Positions 1-9,746 of a stretch of 64,000 nt of DNA are shown here, in pieces (the first letter of the stretch is position 1; every line of letters starts with the position of its first letter). The stretch is from Pseudomonas karstica (GTDB lineage Bacteria; Pseudomonadota; Gammaproteobacteria; Pseudomonadales; Pseudomonadaceae), in the NCBI RefSeq assembly GCF_009707515.1, contig NZ_WLYI01000015.1:62001-126000 (forward strand), in the 5' to 3' direction. Both the position numbers and the translations under genes were made by a program. Under the pieces are notes generated by a model. It had not been told where the DNA came from, did no database searches, and was given only the letters and a program-made list of their open reading frames with translations.

Positions 1-34
1 CAAGTAAAAGCCGACCGGCTTCGGCTTTTTACTT
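1..34. terminator. Bidirectional terminator hairpin after phrB
   Basis: A nearly continuous inverted repeat (CAAGTAAAAGCCGA, loop CCGGCT, then TCGGCTTTTTACTTG) gives a stem of about 14 bp. It has a T-run when read on either strand. The phrB stop codon lies inside the stem, so phrB transcription probably ends here. Confidence 0.8.
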
Positions 35-1468
35 GTCGCCTGCCGCATGGCGCGACGGCAGGTTGCGAAAGGCGGCCAAGGCACGGTCCCGGGATTTTTT
101 CAGATCAACAATGGGCGGTGGATAATCGGCGACGCCAAACAGGCCGCCAACAGCGCTGGGGTTGTGCACTTCTTTTTTGTTCAGCACCGCCAGCTGCGGC
201 AGCCAATGCTTGATGAAGCGCCCGTCGCCGTCGAATTTTTCCGACTGGCTCAAGGGGCTGAAAATCCGGAAGTAGGGCGCCGAATCGGTGCCGGTGGAGG
301 CGCTCCACTGCCAGCCACCGTTATTGGCTGCCAGGTCGCCGTCGATCAAGTGGCGCATGAAAAAGCGTTCGCCTTCGCGCCAGTCGATCAGCAGGTTCTT
401 GGTGAGGAACATCGCCACTACCATGCGCAGGCGGTTGTGCATCCAGCCGGTTTCCTGCAACTGGCGCATGGCGGCGTCGATGATCGGCAACCCGGTGCGC
501 GCTTCTTGCCAGGCGGCGAGGTCTTCGGGGGCGTTGCGCCAGGCCAACGCTTCGGTTTCCGGGCGGAAGGCGCAGTGGCGGGAAACCCGTGGGTAACCCA
601 CCAGGATGTGTTTGTAGAACTCGCGCCACAGCAGCTCGTTGATCCAGGTAATGGCGCCGATATTGCCGCTTTCGAACTCACCCTGGTTGCTTTGCAGGGC
701 GGCATGCAGGCATTGGCGCGGTGAGACCACGCCAGCGGCCAGGTAGGCGGACAGTTGGCTGGTGCCGGGTTTGGCGGGGAAGTCGCGTTCGTCCTTGTAG
801 TCATTGATTGGCTCGTCGGTAAATTGCTCAAGACGATGCCGGGCTTCGTCTTCGCCCGCAGGCCACAAGGCGCGCAGGCTTTCAGTGGGCGGTACGAAAC
901 CGTTGGCGTGCTCGGGGATGGGATCGCTTTTCAGCTTCAGGGGGGCCTGGGGCTTGGGCGCCATCACCAGGCGCGGCAGGGCGGTATGCAGGCGGGTGTA
1001 GCAGACTTTACGAAACTGGCTGAACACTTGGAAATAGGTGCCGGTTTTGGTCAGGATGCTACCGGGCTGGAACAGCAATTGGTCCAGGTAGCGATGGAAC
1101 GCCACGCCTTGGGCTTCCAGGGCCTGGGCGACTGCCGCGTCGCGACGGCTTTCATGGACTCCATATTCTTCATTGACGTGCACGCTCTCAATCGACAGCT
1201 CCCGGCACAGGTCAGCCAAGGCCTGCGGTGCCTGGTCCCAGGTGTCGGCATGACGGATCAACAGGGGAATGTTCAGTTCGCTCAGGGCCAGGCTCAAGCT
1301 TTGCAGGTTGCGCAGCCAGAAGTCCACTTTGCACGGCGCATCATCGTGGGCCAGCCATTGGCCGGGCGTGACCAGGTACACCGCCACCGTTGGGCCGCGC
1401 TCGGCAGCGGCGGCCAAGGCGGTGTTGTCATGCAGGCGCAGGTCGGTGCGCAGCCAGGTCAACTGCAT
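29..1468 (-). CDS. phrB: Deoxyribodipyrimidine photolyase
   Basis: This enzyme uses blue light and reduced FAD to split cyclobutane pyrimidine dimers in DNA. The 479-residue length is normal for a class I CPD photolyase. The N-terminal Rossmann-like antenna domain opens with LTWLRTDLRLHDN. The C-terminal helical FAD domain carries WINELLWREFYKHIL, TGLPIIDAAMRQL, TGWMHNRLRM and NNGGWQWSASTGTD, the usual flavin and lesion-binding segments. It is the last gene of a minus-strand operon: its ATG directly abuts the stop codon of the MerR regulator upstream, so translation is probably coupled. TGTACA operators ahead of the first gene of the operon suggest light-dependent control. Confidence 0.95.
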   Translation of the reverse strand: MQLTWLRTDLRLHDNTALAAAAERGPTVAVYLVTPGQWLAHDDAPCKVDFWLRNLQSLSLALSELNIPLLIRHADTWDQAPQALADLCRELSIESVHVNEEYGVHESRRDAAVAQALEAQGVAFHRYLDQLLFQPGSILTKTGTYFQVFSQFRKVCYTRLHTALPRLVMAPKPQAPLKLKSDPIPEHANGFVPPTESLRALWPAGEDEARHRLEQFTDEPINDYKDERDFPAKPGTSQLSAYLAAGVVSPRQCLHAALQSNQGEFESGNIGAITWINELLWREFYKHILVGYPRVSRHCAFRPETEALAWRNAPEDLAAWQEARTGLPIIDAAMRQLQETGWMHNRLRMVVAMFLTKNLLIDWREGERFFMRHLIDGDLAANNGGWQWSASTGTDSAPYFRIFSPLSQSEKFDGDGRFIKHWLPQLAVLNKKEVHNPSAVGGLFGVADYPPPIVDLKKSRDRALAAFRNLPSRHAAGDK

Positions 1469-2404
1469 TTATAAAATCCCATGCTGGATCATTACCTGAT
1501 GGGCCGACAGTGGGTCTTCAGCCAGGAGTAGTTCGGGAATGTCATGGGTTAATAGGCTCAATTCGGCCTGGTGGATGCATACCGTTGGCCCCGCCAGCAA
1601 TGTCGGGCAGTTCACGCCGCCCAGCAATTTTGCCAGCGCCGATAAATTGAGGGCCTTGCTCGAATAGAGCAGCACTGCGCGCGGATGCAACTGTTCTACG
1701 GCCAGGGCCAGTTCTCCGATCGGCAATGGCCAGTCGAAGACTTCCACCGGGCAATCGGCGCTACTGGCCAGCCAGGCGCTCAGCCACAGGCCGGGCTCCA
1801 GGGGCAGATCCGAATGATTGATCAGCAACAGCGGCTTGCCATTGAGCTGACGATTATTGTGATAGATCCGTGCGCCGAACTTGCTGCGCAGCCAGGAATG
1901 AAAAAACACCCGCTCCATTTGCGCCCCAAACTGGCCCTGCCAGTGCTGTTCAAGGTCTTGGAGTAGCGGCAGTAGCAGTTGTTCGCACACCGTGCGCGGC
2001 GGATACAGGGCCATGGCCTGGTTGAAGACCGCGTCGACCCGGCGTTCGGCCAGCTCGCTGATGGCGTGCAGCAAGTTCTGACGCTGGCTGCACCATTCGT
2101 TCGGGACGTCGTTGTCGATGGTGTGCGTGGTGTCGATCAACTTTTTAACCTGACTGACCGGTACGCCACGGTTGATCCAGGAGAGAACCGTGCGAATGTG
2201 CTGCACGTGCTCGGCAGAGAACAGGCGGTGCCCCTTGGGAGTGCGTTGGGGCACGATCAGGCCATAGCGCCGTTCCCAGGCGCGCAAGGTCACGGCGTTG
2301 ACGCCGGTCTGGCGCGCTACTTCACGGATCGGCAGCCAGCCTTGTTCCAGGGCTTGGACGATGTCGTCACCGGTTTCGAGGGCGGTTTCCATGGAGTTGT
2401 TCAT
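1469..2404 (-). CDS. MerR-family regulator, LitR/CarH-like, apparently without a cobalamin site
   Basis: The protein has 311 residues. A MerR winged-helix DNA-binding domain lies near residues 24-95 (PIREVARQTGVNAVTLRAWERRYG, quoted here only in part as VTLRAWERRYG, then GHRLFSAEHV). It is followed by a C-terminal domain of the B12-binding regulator shape. CarH and class I LitR proteins hold adenosylcobalamin through a W-x9-EH cap motif and a DxHxxG motif. Here the cap region reads HWQGQFGAQMER, so the His is absent, and no DxHxxG is visible. I infer that it does not sense light by itself and may act with another regulator. In P. putida, MerR proteins of this group (PplR/class II LitR) control phrB and neighbouring genes. 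It sits between a DUF523 gene and phrB, with a 3-bp gap on one side and none on the other. Confidence 0.85.
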   Translation of the reverse strand: MNNSMETALETGDDIVQALEQGWLPIREVARQTGVNAVTLRAWERRYGLIVPQRTPKGHRLFSAEHVQHIRTVLSWINRGVPVSQVKKLIDTTHTIDNDVPNEWCSQRQNLLHAISELAERRVDAVFNQAMALYPPRTVCEQLLLPLLQDLEQHWQGQFGAQMERVFFHSWLRSKFGARIYHNNRQLNGKPLLLINHSDLPLEPGLWLSAWLASSADCPVEVFDWPLPIGELALAVEQLHPRAVLLYSSKALNLSALAKLLGGVNCPTLLAGPTVCIHQAELSLLTHDIPELLLAEDPLSAHQVMIQHGIL

Positions 2405-2407
2405 GGG

Positions 2408-3373
2408 CTAAATCCCATTACGCAGGCTGAGGTTTTCCGGGTGCGGCTGCAGGTAGGCCTGCTGCGCGATGTAACGATCCGGGTGCTGGCGAAAGTGATG
2501 CTTGAGCAAGGTCAGTGGGACCACCAACGGCACGATACCGTTGCGGTATTGGCCAATGATCGCCTGAATTTCCTGCTGGTCTTCGGGACTGATGAGCTGC
2601 TTGAGGTAACCGCTGATGTGTTGCAGCACGTTGGAGTGGGTACCGCGGGTGGCGCATGTTTTCAGGGCACTCATCAGCTCGCTGAAGTAGTGGGCACCCA
2701 ATTGATTGAGGTGAGTGTCTTTGCTCATGCTGCCCAGCAGATGGCCCAGGCTTTTGTAGTGGGCCGGGTTGTGGGCCATCAGCAGGTATTTGTAGCGCGC
2801 GTGAAACTCCAGCAGGCGATGGCGGGTCAGCCCCTCGGCCAGCATCTGTTGCCAGCTGGCATAGACAAACACGCGGGTCAGGAAGTTTTCCCGCAGCACT
2901 GGGTCACTGAGCCGACCGTCTTCTTCCACCGGCAGAGTGGGGTGGCGTGCGCAAAACGCCTGGGCGTAGAGGCCGCGTCCACCACCGTCGACGAGGGTGC
3001 CGTTTTCCCGGTAGACCTTGACGCGTTCCAGGCCACACGACGGTGATTTCTGCATGAAGATATAGCCACAAAGGTCGGTGTGTTCGCCTGCCATTTGCTG
3101 GCCGTAGTCGTTCAGCGGCTGGGTCACGTTCAGTTCGCGATTGACGGTACCGACGGCTTGGGGCTGCAGCGGGTCGCCTACCAGGCGGATCGGTTCACGG
3201 GGGACGCCCAGGCCGATGGCGACTTCAGGGCACAACGGCACAAAATCGAAATATTCGGCGAGGGTCTGGCTGCACAGCCGGGATTGTTTGTGGCCGCCGT
3301 TGAAACGCACGTTTTCGCCGAGCAGACAGGCACTGATGGCGATCTTGGGTTTGCCGGTGGCGGAGATGGACAT
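2408..3373 (-). CDS. DUF523/DUF1722 (YbgA-like) protein
   Basis: The protein has 321 residues. The N-terminal DUF523 domain (roughly residues 10-155) opens with KIAISACLLGENVRFNGGHK and contains conserved Cys residues, including KSPSCGLERVKVY. The C-terminal DUF1722 domain (about 190-305, from HRLLEFHARYKYLLMAHNP) is the YbgA fold found beside photolyase genes in E. coli and pseudomonads. The molecular function is not known; linkage to photolyase suggests a light or UV response. The ATG at 3373 is preferred over a TTG six bases upstream because AAGGG lies at a suitable distance. It is the first gene of the operon that continues into merR and phrB. Confidence 0.85.
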   Translation of the reverse strand: MSISATGKPKIAISACLLGENVRFNGGHKQSRLCSQTLAEYFDFVPLCPEVAIGLGVPREPIRLVGDPLQPQAVGTVNRELNVTQPLNDYGQQMAGEHTDLCGYIFMQKSPSCGLERVKVYRENGTLVDGGGRGLYAQAFCARHPTLPVEEDGRLSDPVLRENFLTRVFVYASWQQMLAEGLTRHRLLEFHARYKYLLMAHNPAHYKSLGHLLGSMSKDTHLNQLGAHYFSELMSALKTCATRGTHSNVLQHISGYLKQLISPEDQQEIQAIIGQYRNGIVPLVVPLTLLKHHFRQHPDRYIAQQAYLQPHPENLSLRNGI

Positions 3374-3395
3374 GAACAAATCCCTTGAAGATACC

Positions 3396-3419
3396 TGTAC
3401 AGATTATATTTTCTGTACA
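3396..3419. promoter_or_regulatory. Direct TGTACA-N12-TGTACA operator
   Basis: TGTACA occurs at 3396-3401 and 3414-3419 with exactly 12 bases between. This matches the T(G/A)TACA-N12-TGTA(C/T)A pattern that I recall for LitR/PplR regulators of P. putida. It lies in the leader of the DUF523-merR-phrB operon, downstream of the -10 box, where bound protein would block transcription. Confidence 0.65.
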
Positions 3420-3429
3420 GCTTTATCTC

Positions 3430-3457
3430 ATAATAGGTTTGATCTTGTACAGGTCAA
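3430..3457 (-). promoter_or_regulatory. Probable promoter of the DUF523-merR-phrB operon
   Basis: On the minus strand TTGACC (3457-3452) and TATTAT (3435-3430) form a good -35/-10 pair with a 16-bp spacer. TGTACA copies overlap the spacer and flank it upstream. Confidence 0.55.
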
Positions 3458-3470
3458 GTATTTTTGTACA
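3446..3470. promoter_or_regulatory. Second TGTACA operator pair
   Basis: TGTACA occurs at 3446-3451 and 3465-3470, here with 13 bases between. Both copies are in the context TTGTACAGGT. The pair straddles the -35 box of the operon promoter, a position that would compete with RNA polymerase. Confidence 0.6.
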
Positions 3471-3594
3471 GGTATGTGCGGTTGGATTATTTCCAGCCCG
3501 CTATGAAACAGCTAGGGGCCCTGAAATGTGTTCCTTGTGCCAGGATGGGCTGCTGTGCATTTTGACAGCAGCGATCTGGCGGGATTCAGACGGC

Positions 3595-4593
<999 letters not shown>

Positions 4594-4629
4594 TTACCGT
4601 TGGGTACAGGCTACGCCGACACTAATAGC

Positions 4630-4653
4630 TGTACAATTTTATTTTTTGGTATA
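4630..4653. promoter_or_regulatory. Possible LitR-type operator, TGTACA-N12-GGTATA
   Basis: A perfect TGTACA at 4630-4635 is followed after 12 bases by GGTATA, one mismatch from TGTATA. A further GGTACA lies at 4603-4608. The site is in the divergent region between the FAD oxidoreductase and the TIGR01777 gene. Confidence 0.45.
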
Positions 4654-4788
4654 AGTATTTGCTTACCTGATTGATCGGTGTGACCTATGGTTAACCTGAA
4701 GAATAAACCGATGTCGCGGCCGATTGAAAAGGTCCTGCTATTAAAATAGACCAGTGATGGGCGGCGAACGTTACACGAGGAGAATCTC

Positions 4789-5688
4789 ATGCATATTTTG
4801 CTGACCGGCGGTACGGGACTGATCGGTCGCCAGCTCTGCCAGCACTGGCTTGCCCAGGGGCATCGCTTGACAGTCTGGAGCCGCCGTCCGGAGCAGGTGG
4901 CGAAACTCTGCGGTGCCCAAGTGCAGGGCATTGCCCGGTTGCAGGACGTCAAGGAGGCCGTGGATGCGGTGGTCAACCTGGCAGGAGCGCCCATTGCCGA
5001 CCGTCCCTGGACCCATAAACGCAAGGCCTTGCTGTGGAGTAGCCGGATCAGCCTGACGGAAACATTGTTGGCGTGGCTGGAAGGGCTGGAGCAAAAACCC
5101 GAGGTGCTGATTTCCGGCTCGGCGGTGGGGTGGTACGGCGACGGCGGTGAACGTGAGTTGACTGAAGACAGCGGCCCGGTGCAGGACGATTTCCCCAGCC
5201 AGTTGTGCATCGCCTGGGAAGAAACCGCCCAGCGTGCAGAAGCTTTCGGTATGCGTGTGGTGTTGGTGCGCACCGGGTTGGTGCTGTCGGCCGAGGGCGG
5301 CTTTTTGTCGCGGCTGCGGTTGCCGTTCAAACTGGCGCTGGGCGGGCCTATAGGCAATGGCCGGCAGTGGATGCCATGGGTGCATATCAAGGATCAAATT
5401 GCCCTGATTGATTTTCTTCTGCACAAGACTGACACCCAGGGTCCTTATAATGCCTGCACGCCACACCCGGTGCGTAACCGCGAATTCGCCAAGACCCTGG
5501 GCCAGGTGTTGCACCGCCCGGCGTTCGTGCCCCTGCCGGCCTTCGTCTTGCGTGTCGGCCTGGGGGAATTGTCCGGCTTGCTGCTGGGGGGGCAACGGGC
5601 AATGCCACAACGGTTGCTGGCAGCCGGTTTCACTTTCCAGTTCACTGAGTTGCACGCGGCCCTGGAAGACTTGTCCAGCCGCCTTTAG
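4789..5688 (+). CDS. TIGR01777-family NAD-dependent epimerase (YfcH-like)
   Basis: The protein has 299 residues. It is an extended short-chain dehydrogenase with the N-terminal nucleotide motif [18 protein letters not shown] and the YfcH-type signature [14 protein letters not shown]. The C-terminal DUF1731 region begins around [17 protein letters not shown]. The substrate is unknown for the family. The ATG is preceded by AGGAG at good spacing. It is followed by hemH after a 14-bp gap on the same strand, so the two are probably cotranscribed. Confidence 0.9.
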   Translation: MHILLTGGTGLIGRQLCQHWLAQGHRLTVWSRRPEQVAKLCGAQVQGIARLQDVKEAVDAVVNLAGAPIADRPWTHKRKALLWSSRISLTETLLAWLEGLEQKPEVLISGSAVGWYGDGGERELTEDSGPVQDDFPSQLCIAWEETAQRAEAFGMRVVLVRTGLVLSAEGGFLSRLRLPFKLALGGPIGNGRQWMPWVHIKDQIALIDFLLHKTDTQGPYNACTPHPVRNREFAKTLGQVLHRPAFVPLPAFVLRVGLGELSGLLLGGQRAMPQRLLAAGFTFQFTELHAALEDLSSRL

Positions 5689-5702
5689 AGATAGGATGTT
5701 GC

Positions 5703-6725
5703 ATGACGGATCACGCGTTGTTACTGATCAACCTGGGCTCACCAGCGTCCACGTCGGTTGCGGATGTGCGCAGCTACCTCAATCAGTTCCTGATGGACCC
5801 TTACGTGATCGACTTGCCGTGGCCGGTGCGGCGGCTGCTGGTGTCGCTGATCCTGATCAAGCGTCCCGAGCAATCGGCCCATGCCTATGCTTCTATCTGG
5901 TGGGATGAAGGCTCGCCGCTGGTGGTTCTCAGCCGTCGCCTGCAGCAGCAAATGGCCGCCCAGTGGACCCAGGGGCCCGTGGAGTTGGCGATGCGCTATG
6001 GCGAGCCGTCGATCGAAAGCGTCCTGGCTCGCCTGGCCGCGCAGGGTATCTCGAAAGTCACCCTGGCGCCGTTGTACCCGCAGTTTGCCGACAGCACCGT
6101 GACCACCGTGGTCGAAGAGGCCAGGCGCGTGGTGCGGGACAAGAAACTGGCAATCCAGTTTTCGATTTTGCAACCGTTCTACGATCAGCCGGAATACCTC
6201 GATGCCCTGGTGGCCAGTGCCAGGCCGCACTTGCAGCAGGACTTCGATCACTTGTTGTTGAGCTTTCATGGCTTGCCGGAGCGGCACCTGAAAAAGCTCA
6301 ACCCCGAGCATGATTTTGATGGCGCTACTGATTGCTGCGCCAACGCTTTGCCCGAGGTTCAAGCCACTTGTTATCGTGGGCAATGTTTCAGCGTGGCTCG
6401 GGATTTTGCCGAGCGCATGGGCTTGCCGGACGGCAAGTGGTCGGTGGCGTTCCAATCGCGCCTGGGCCGGGCGAAGTGGATCGAACCCTACACTGAGGCT
6501 CGCCTGGAAGCGTTGGCCCAGCAAGGGGTGAAAAAGCTGCTGGTGATGTGCCCGGCGTTTGTCGCCGATTGCATCGAGACCCTGGAGGAAATCGGTGATC
6601 GCGGGTTGGAACAGTTCCGCGAAGCGGGGGGCGAGGAATTGGTGCTGGTGCCGTGCCTCAATGACAGCGAGCAGTGGGCGGTGGCGCTCAATACCCTGTG
6701 CGAACGGGCGCCCGTAGAGCTGTAG
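5703..6725 (+). CDS. hemH: Ferrochelatase
   Basis: The enzyme inserts Fe(II) into protoporphyrin IX, the last step of protoheme synthesis. The protein is 340 residues, a normal length. It starts [12 protein letters not shown] and contains the conserved active-site His segment [12 protein letters not shown] near residue 185 and the signature [17 protein letters not shown]. The C-terminal [17 protein letters not shown] segment carries the conserved Glu residues. AGGA lies upstream of the ATG. Its placement after a TIGR01777 gene and next to the photolyase operon is typical of Pseudomonas. Confidence 0.96.
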   Translation: MTDHALLLINLGSPASTSVADVRSYLNQFLMDPYVIDLPWPVRRLLVSLILIKRPEQSAHAYASIWWDEGSPLVVLSRRLQQQMAAQWTQGPVELAMRYGEPSIESVLARLAAQGISKVTLAPLYPQFADSTVTTVVEEARRVVRDKKLAIQFSILQPFYDQPEYLDALVASARPHLQQDFDHLLLSFHGLPERHLKKLNPEHDFDGATDCCANALPEVQATCYRGQCFSVARDFAERMGLPDGKWSVAFQSRLGRAKWIEPYTEARLEALAQQGVKKLLVMCPAFVADCIETLEEIGDRGLEQFREAGGEELVLVPCLNDSEQWAVALNTLCERAPVEL

Positions 6726-6748
6726 GCAAATCGCCCAGGTAATGAAGA

Positions 6749-6778
6749 CCCTGTGTGGGAGCCCGCTCCTACACAGGG
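6749..6778. terminator. Hairpin between convergent hemH and DUF4198 genes
   Basis: CCCTGTGTGGGAG, loop CCCG, then CTCCTACACAGGG forms a 13-bp stem with one mismatch. The core TGTGGGAGC resembles Pseudomonas REP elements. Its position between two convergent genes suggests a shared terminator. Confidence 0.6.
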
Positions 6779-6787
6779 TTGTGGCGT

Positions 6788-7507
6788 TTATTCGTGATGC
6801 GGTTCGCCGAGGAATGTCAGCGAGCTGAACAACCCGCGAGTGGCCACGTCGGCATTGTCCTTCAACTGCACTTCCACCTGCGCCGCGATCACATTCAACC
6901 CTTCATTGCGCACCAGCACCTGGGCGCGACCTTGAGCATCGGTCTCGGTACTCAAGGTATTCGGCGCGTTGCGGTAATCACCAATCAGCTTGATTCCTGC
7001 CGCCGGCTTGCCATCGAGCAATACCCGCACTGGCAGTGACTTGCCCGGGCCGACGGTCAGCGGATCGACCTCCGGTAGAATCAACAGCTTGATCTGATCC
7101 AGCTTGGGCAGTTTCGCCCCCGCTTGGTAAATCGCCAGGCTGTATTTGAAGGTCTGGGTCGACTCGACTGCCCCCGGGACTTTACTGCGGCCCTGGTTGA
7201 TCCACTGGTTGTCGGCTGTTTTCGACCACATCCCGTTATCCAGCGCTACCGCCAGCACGGCCGGCGACTTGAGTGGTTGCAGGCGAGCGTGATCATCCAG
7301 GCGCTGCACGGTGACCGGGATCATCTTGCCGCCCGCGTCATAAGCCCAGGCGCCGCTGATTTTTTGCGCCTTGAAGGCATTGTCCTCGGCGCCATGGCCA
7401 TAGATGACTTCGATATTGCCACGTCGTTGTTCGGTCCACAGGCCATGGGCCGAAACGTTGGAGGCAAACAGCAGGCCGAGCAGGGCCAGGGGTATGAAGG
7501 CTTGCAT
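6788..7507 (-). CDS. DUF4198 periplasmic protein paired with TonB receptor
   Basis: The protein has 239 residues. An N-terminal signal peptide (MQAFIPLALLGLLFASNVSA) ends just before HGLWTEQRRG. The His soon after cleavage and the beta-rich domain that follows fit DUF4198, a family often found with metal or siderophore uptake genes, sometimes with a nickel or cobalt link. The exact role is unknown. It starts 12 bp after the stop codon of the TonB-dependent receptor on the same strand, so it is very likely cotranscribed with it and under the same iron control. Confidence 0.8.
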   Translation of the reverse strand: MQAFIPLALLGLLFASNVSAHGLWTEQRRGNIEVIYGHGAEDNAFKAQKISGAWAYDAGGKMIPVTVQRLDDHARLQPLKSPAVLAVALDNGMWSKTADNQWINQGRSKVPGAVESTQTFKYSLAIYQAGAKLPKLDQIKLLILPEVDPLTVGPGKSLPVRVLLDGKPAAGIKLIGDYRNAPNTLSTETDAQGRAQVLVRNEGLNVIAAQVEVQLKDNADVATRGLFSSLTFLGEPHHE

Positions 7508-7519
7508 GGTGACGTCCTT

Positions 7520-9631
7520 TTACAGGTTGAGGGTCAGGCTGACGGTGAGGTTGCGCGGTTCCCCGGGGTTGACCCAGTAATTGCTGTAGGAACGCTCGTA
7601 GTACTTTTCATCAAACAAGTTGTTCAGGTTCAGGCCTACGGTGACGTTATCGCTGGCCTTGTAGTGAGCCAGCAGGTCGACGGTGTGGTAGGCCGGCAAT
7701 TCAAAATTACTGCCGGCTTCGCCCGAGCGATCACCGACGTAGGTAAATGCTGCGCCCAAGTCGGACCCACGCAGCAGGCCGTCCTGGAATTCATACACCC
7801 CTAACAGGCTGCCGCTGCGCTTGGCCACGCCGAGAATCCGGCTGCCAGTCGGGATGGTTTTGTCGCCCTTGGTGACCTCGGCATCGATGTAGGCAAAGGC
7901 GCCGATGACCCGCACGGCGTCGGTCAATTGCCCGCTCAGTTGCAGGTCGAAGCCTTGGCTGCGAGCCTTGCCTATGGCGCGACGGGTATCGGCGCCGGGG
8001 TCCACTGCCAGGACATTCTCCTTCTCGATATGGAAGACGGCGAGCGTGGTACTCAGGCGGTCGTCGAACAGCTCGCTCTTGATTCCCGCTTCGTAGCCCA
8101 CGCCTTCTTCCGGTTTAAAGGATTTGCCGCCAGCGTCCAAGCCATTGTTGGGTTTGAACGAGGTGGAGGCGTTGGCGAACACGCCTACTTGGGGCGTTAA
8201 CTGATACAGCAGGCCGGCGCGTTGGGTCAGGGCGTCGTGGGTTTGCCGGCTTTTGACGTGGTTGCGGGCATAGTCGTCGGTACGTTGCTCAAAGTGTTCG
8301 ACGCGCGCGCCGATCATGCCGCGCAGGCGGTCGGTGAAGACAATCTGGTCCTGCAGGTTCAGGGCCTGGCTTTTGACGTGTTCGAAGAGGTCGGTGCCAG
8401 AGCGATCGCCGTTGGGTTTGGGCTGGCCATAGACCGGCTTATAGATATCGATGGCGTAGGGGCTGCCGGTGATGGTGGTGACGCGTTCCTTCTTGCGGTA
8501 GTCCTCGTATTCGGTGCCGATCAGCAGTTCATGCTGCCAACTGCCGATATCGAACAACCCCCGGAGTTCAAGCTGGGTGATGCTGTCGTGCCAGCCGGTG
8601 GAGCGCTCGCGGTAACGGCGGTTAACGGTGTGGCCATCGGTATTCAGCTTGAGGCTTTCCGAGGCGTCACCCCACAGGCTGCCTTGTTTGTAATGGCTGG
8701 CCAGGCGCAGTTTCCAGGCATCATTGAGGTGATGCTCAAGCGTGGCTTGCAGGCGGTTGTTGTGGTTGCGGATATCACCATCGTTGGGCTCGCCGAGGAA
8801 GGTCGAGCGGGAGACACCGCTCCAGCGGTTGTTGGGGGCGACGATGCCTCTATCGAAGGTCGAGCTGTGGCGCACGAACTCACTTTCCACCAGCAGGCTG
8901 GTGTCCGGGTCCAACTGCCAACTGAGCGAGGGCGCAACGAACACTCGCTTGCTTTGTACGTGGTCGCGAAAGCTTTGGTTGTCTTCCACCGCGAGGTTGA
9001 TCCGCGACAGTACGCTACCTTCGCTGTCCAGCGGGGTGTTGATGTCGATGGCGGTGCGGTAGCGATCCCAACTGCCGGCGCTGGCCTGAATGGTGGTGAA
9101 CGCTTCGGCTTGGGGCTTTTTAGTCACGATATTGACCGTGCCACCCGGATCGCCACGGCCATACAGGCTGGCGGCGGGGCCCTTGAGTACTTCTATGCGT
9201 TCGATATTGGCCGCATCCGGGGTACTTGGATAACCACGGTTGGCACTGAAGCCGTCCTGGTAGAACTCCGAGGTGGTGAAACCGCGCACGCTGTATTCGT
9301 AGAGGGTCAGGCCACCAAAGTTGTTCTGCTTGGACACGCCGCCGGCAAACTCCAGGGCGCGTTCGACGTTGGTGCTACCCAGGTCCTTGAGCACTGTGGC
9401 AGGAATCACGCTGATAGCTTGTGGAATATCCCGCAGTGCGGTGTCGGTCTTGGTGGCGCTGGCCGAGCGGGTAGCGCGATAGCCTTCGACCGAGCCGGTG
9501 GCGGATTCGTAGGTGTCGGCGGTAACGCTGATGGCATCCAGTTCAACAGCGGCGTTGTCTTCGGCGAACGCCGGGTCCACCAGCAAACCCAGGGCGAGGC
9601 CGGCCAGTGGGGCAAATTTTCGAGACGTCAT
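7520..9631 (-). CDS. TonB-dependent siderophore receptor
   Basis: An outer-membrane gated channel for ferric siderophores, 703 residues from the chosen start. A signal peptide (MTSRKFAPLAGLALGLLVD, then PAFA) precedes the plug domain. The plug contains DIPQAISVIPATVL, IERIEVLKGPAASLYGRGDP and GGTVNIVTKKP. A 22-strand barrel follows and ends in NLTVSLTLNL, the usual aromatic or hydrophobic terminus. There is no N-terminal STN signalling domain, so it is probably not a transducer. An in-frame ATG at 9673 would add 14 residues ahead of the signal peptide; I prefer 9631 on signal-peptide grounds, although neither start has a strong ribosome site. A Fur-like box lies just upstream. The cognate siderophore cannot be named. 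Confidence 0.92.
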   Translation of the reverse strand: MTSRKFAPLAGLALGLLVDPAFAEDNAAVELDAISVTADTYESATGSVEGYRATRSASATKTDTALRDIPQAISVIPATVLKDLGSTNVERALEFAGGVSKQNNFGGLTLYEYSVRGFTTSEFYQDGFSANRGYPSTPDAANIERIEVLKGPAASLYGRGDPGGTVNIVTKKPQAEAFTTIQASAGSWDRYRTAIDINTPLDSEGSVLSRINLAVEDNQSFRDHVQSKRVFVAPSLSWQLDPDTSLLVESEFVRHSSTFDRGIVAPNNRWSGVSRSTFLGEPNDGDIRNHNNRLQATLEHHLNDAWKLRLASHYKQGSLWGDASESLKLNTDGHTVNRRYRERSTGWHDSITQLELRGLFDIGSWQHELLIGTEYEDYRKKERVTTITGSPYAIDIYKPVYGQPKPNGDRSGTDLFEHVKSQALNLQDQIVFTDRLRGMIGARVEHFEQRTDDYARNHVKSRQTHDALTQRAGLLYQLTPQVGVFANASTSFKPNNGLDAGGKSFKPEEGVGYEAGIKSELFDDRLSTTLAVFHIEKENVLAVDPGADTRRAIGKARSQGFDLQLSGQLTDAVRVIGAFAYIDAEVTKGDKTIPTGSRILGVAKRSGSLLGVYEFQDGLLRGSDLGAAFTYVGDRSGEAGSNFELPAYHTVDLLAHYKASDNVTVGLNLNNLFDEKYYERSYSNYWVNPGEPRNLTVSLTLNL

Positions 9632-9674
9632 GGGGGAGAGTGTTCCAATAGCGATATTGAAACAATATAACATG

Positions 9675-9693
9675 ACTGATGAGAATCAATGCT
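9675..9693. promoter_or_regulatory. Candidate Fur box upstream of TonB receptor
   Basis: The stretch centred on GATGAGAATCAATG matches about 11 of 19 positions of the Fur consensus GATAATGATAATCATTATC. It lies in an AT-rich promoter region ahead of the receptor, which is where iron repression would be expected. Confidence 0.5.
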
Positions 9694-9711
9694 TTATGAA
9701 ATATTGAGTTA

Positions 9712-9735
9712 CAGGAGTCCCGAAGTGGACTCCTG
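9712..9735. terminator. Hairpin downstream of algW
   Basis: CAGGAGTCC, loop CGAAGT, GGACTCCTG is a perfect 9-bp stem just beyond the algW stop codon on the minus strand. No T-run follows, so intrinsic termination is only likely, not certain. Confidence 0.45.
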
Positions 9736-9746
9736 CCAGAAGCCGA

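Noticed and set aside
3395..3420. LexA box before the photolyase operon
   Set aside because: The CTGT and ACAG elements do not have the required N8 spacing; the TGTACA direct repeat explains the sequence better.
8222..9670. Plus-strand open frame of 482 codons opposite the TonB receptor
   Set aside because: It is antisense to a receptor with clear plug and barrel motifs, and its composition is that of a reverse-frame shadow.
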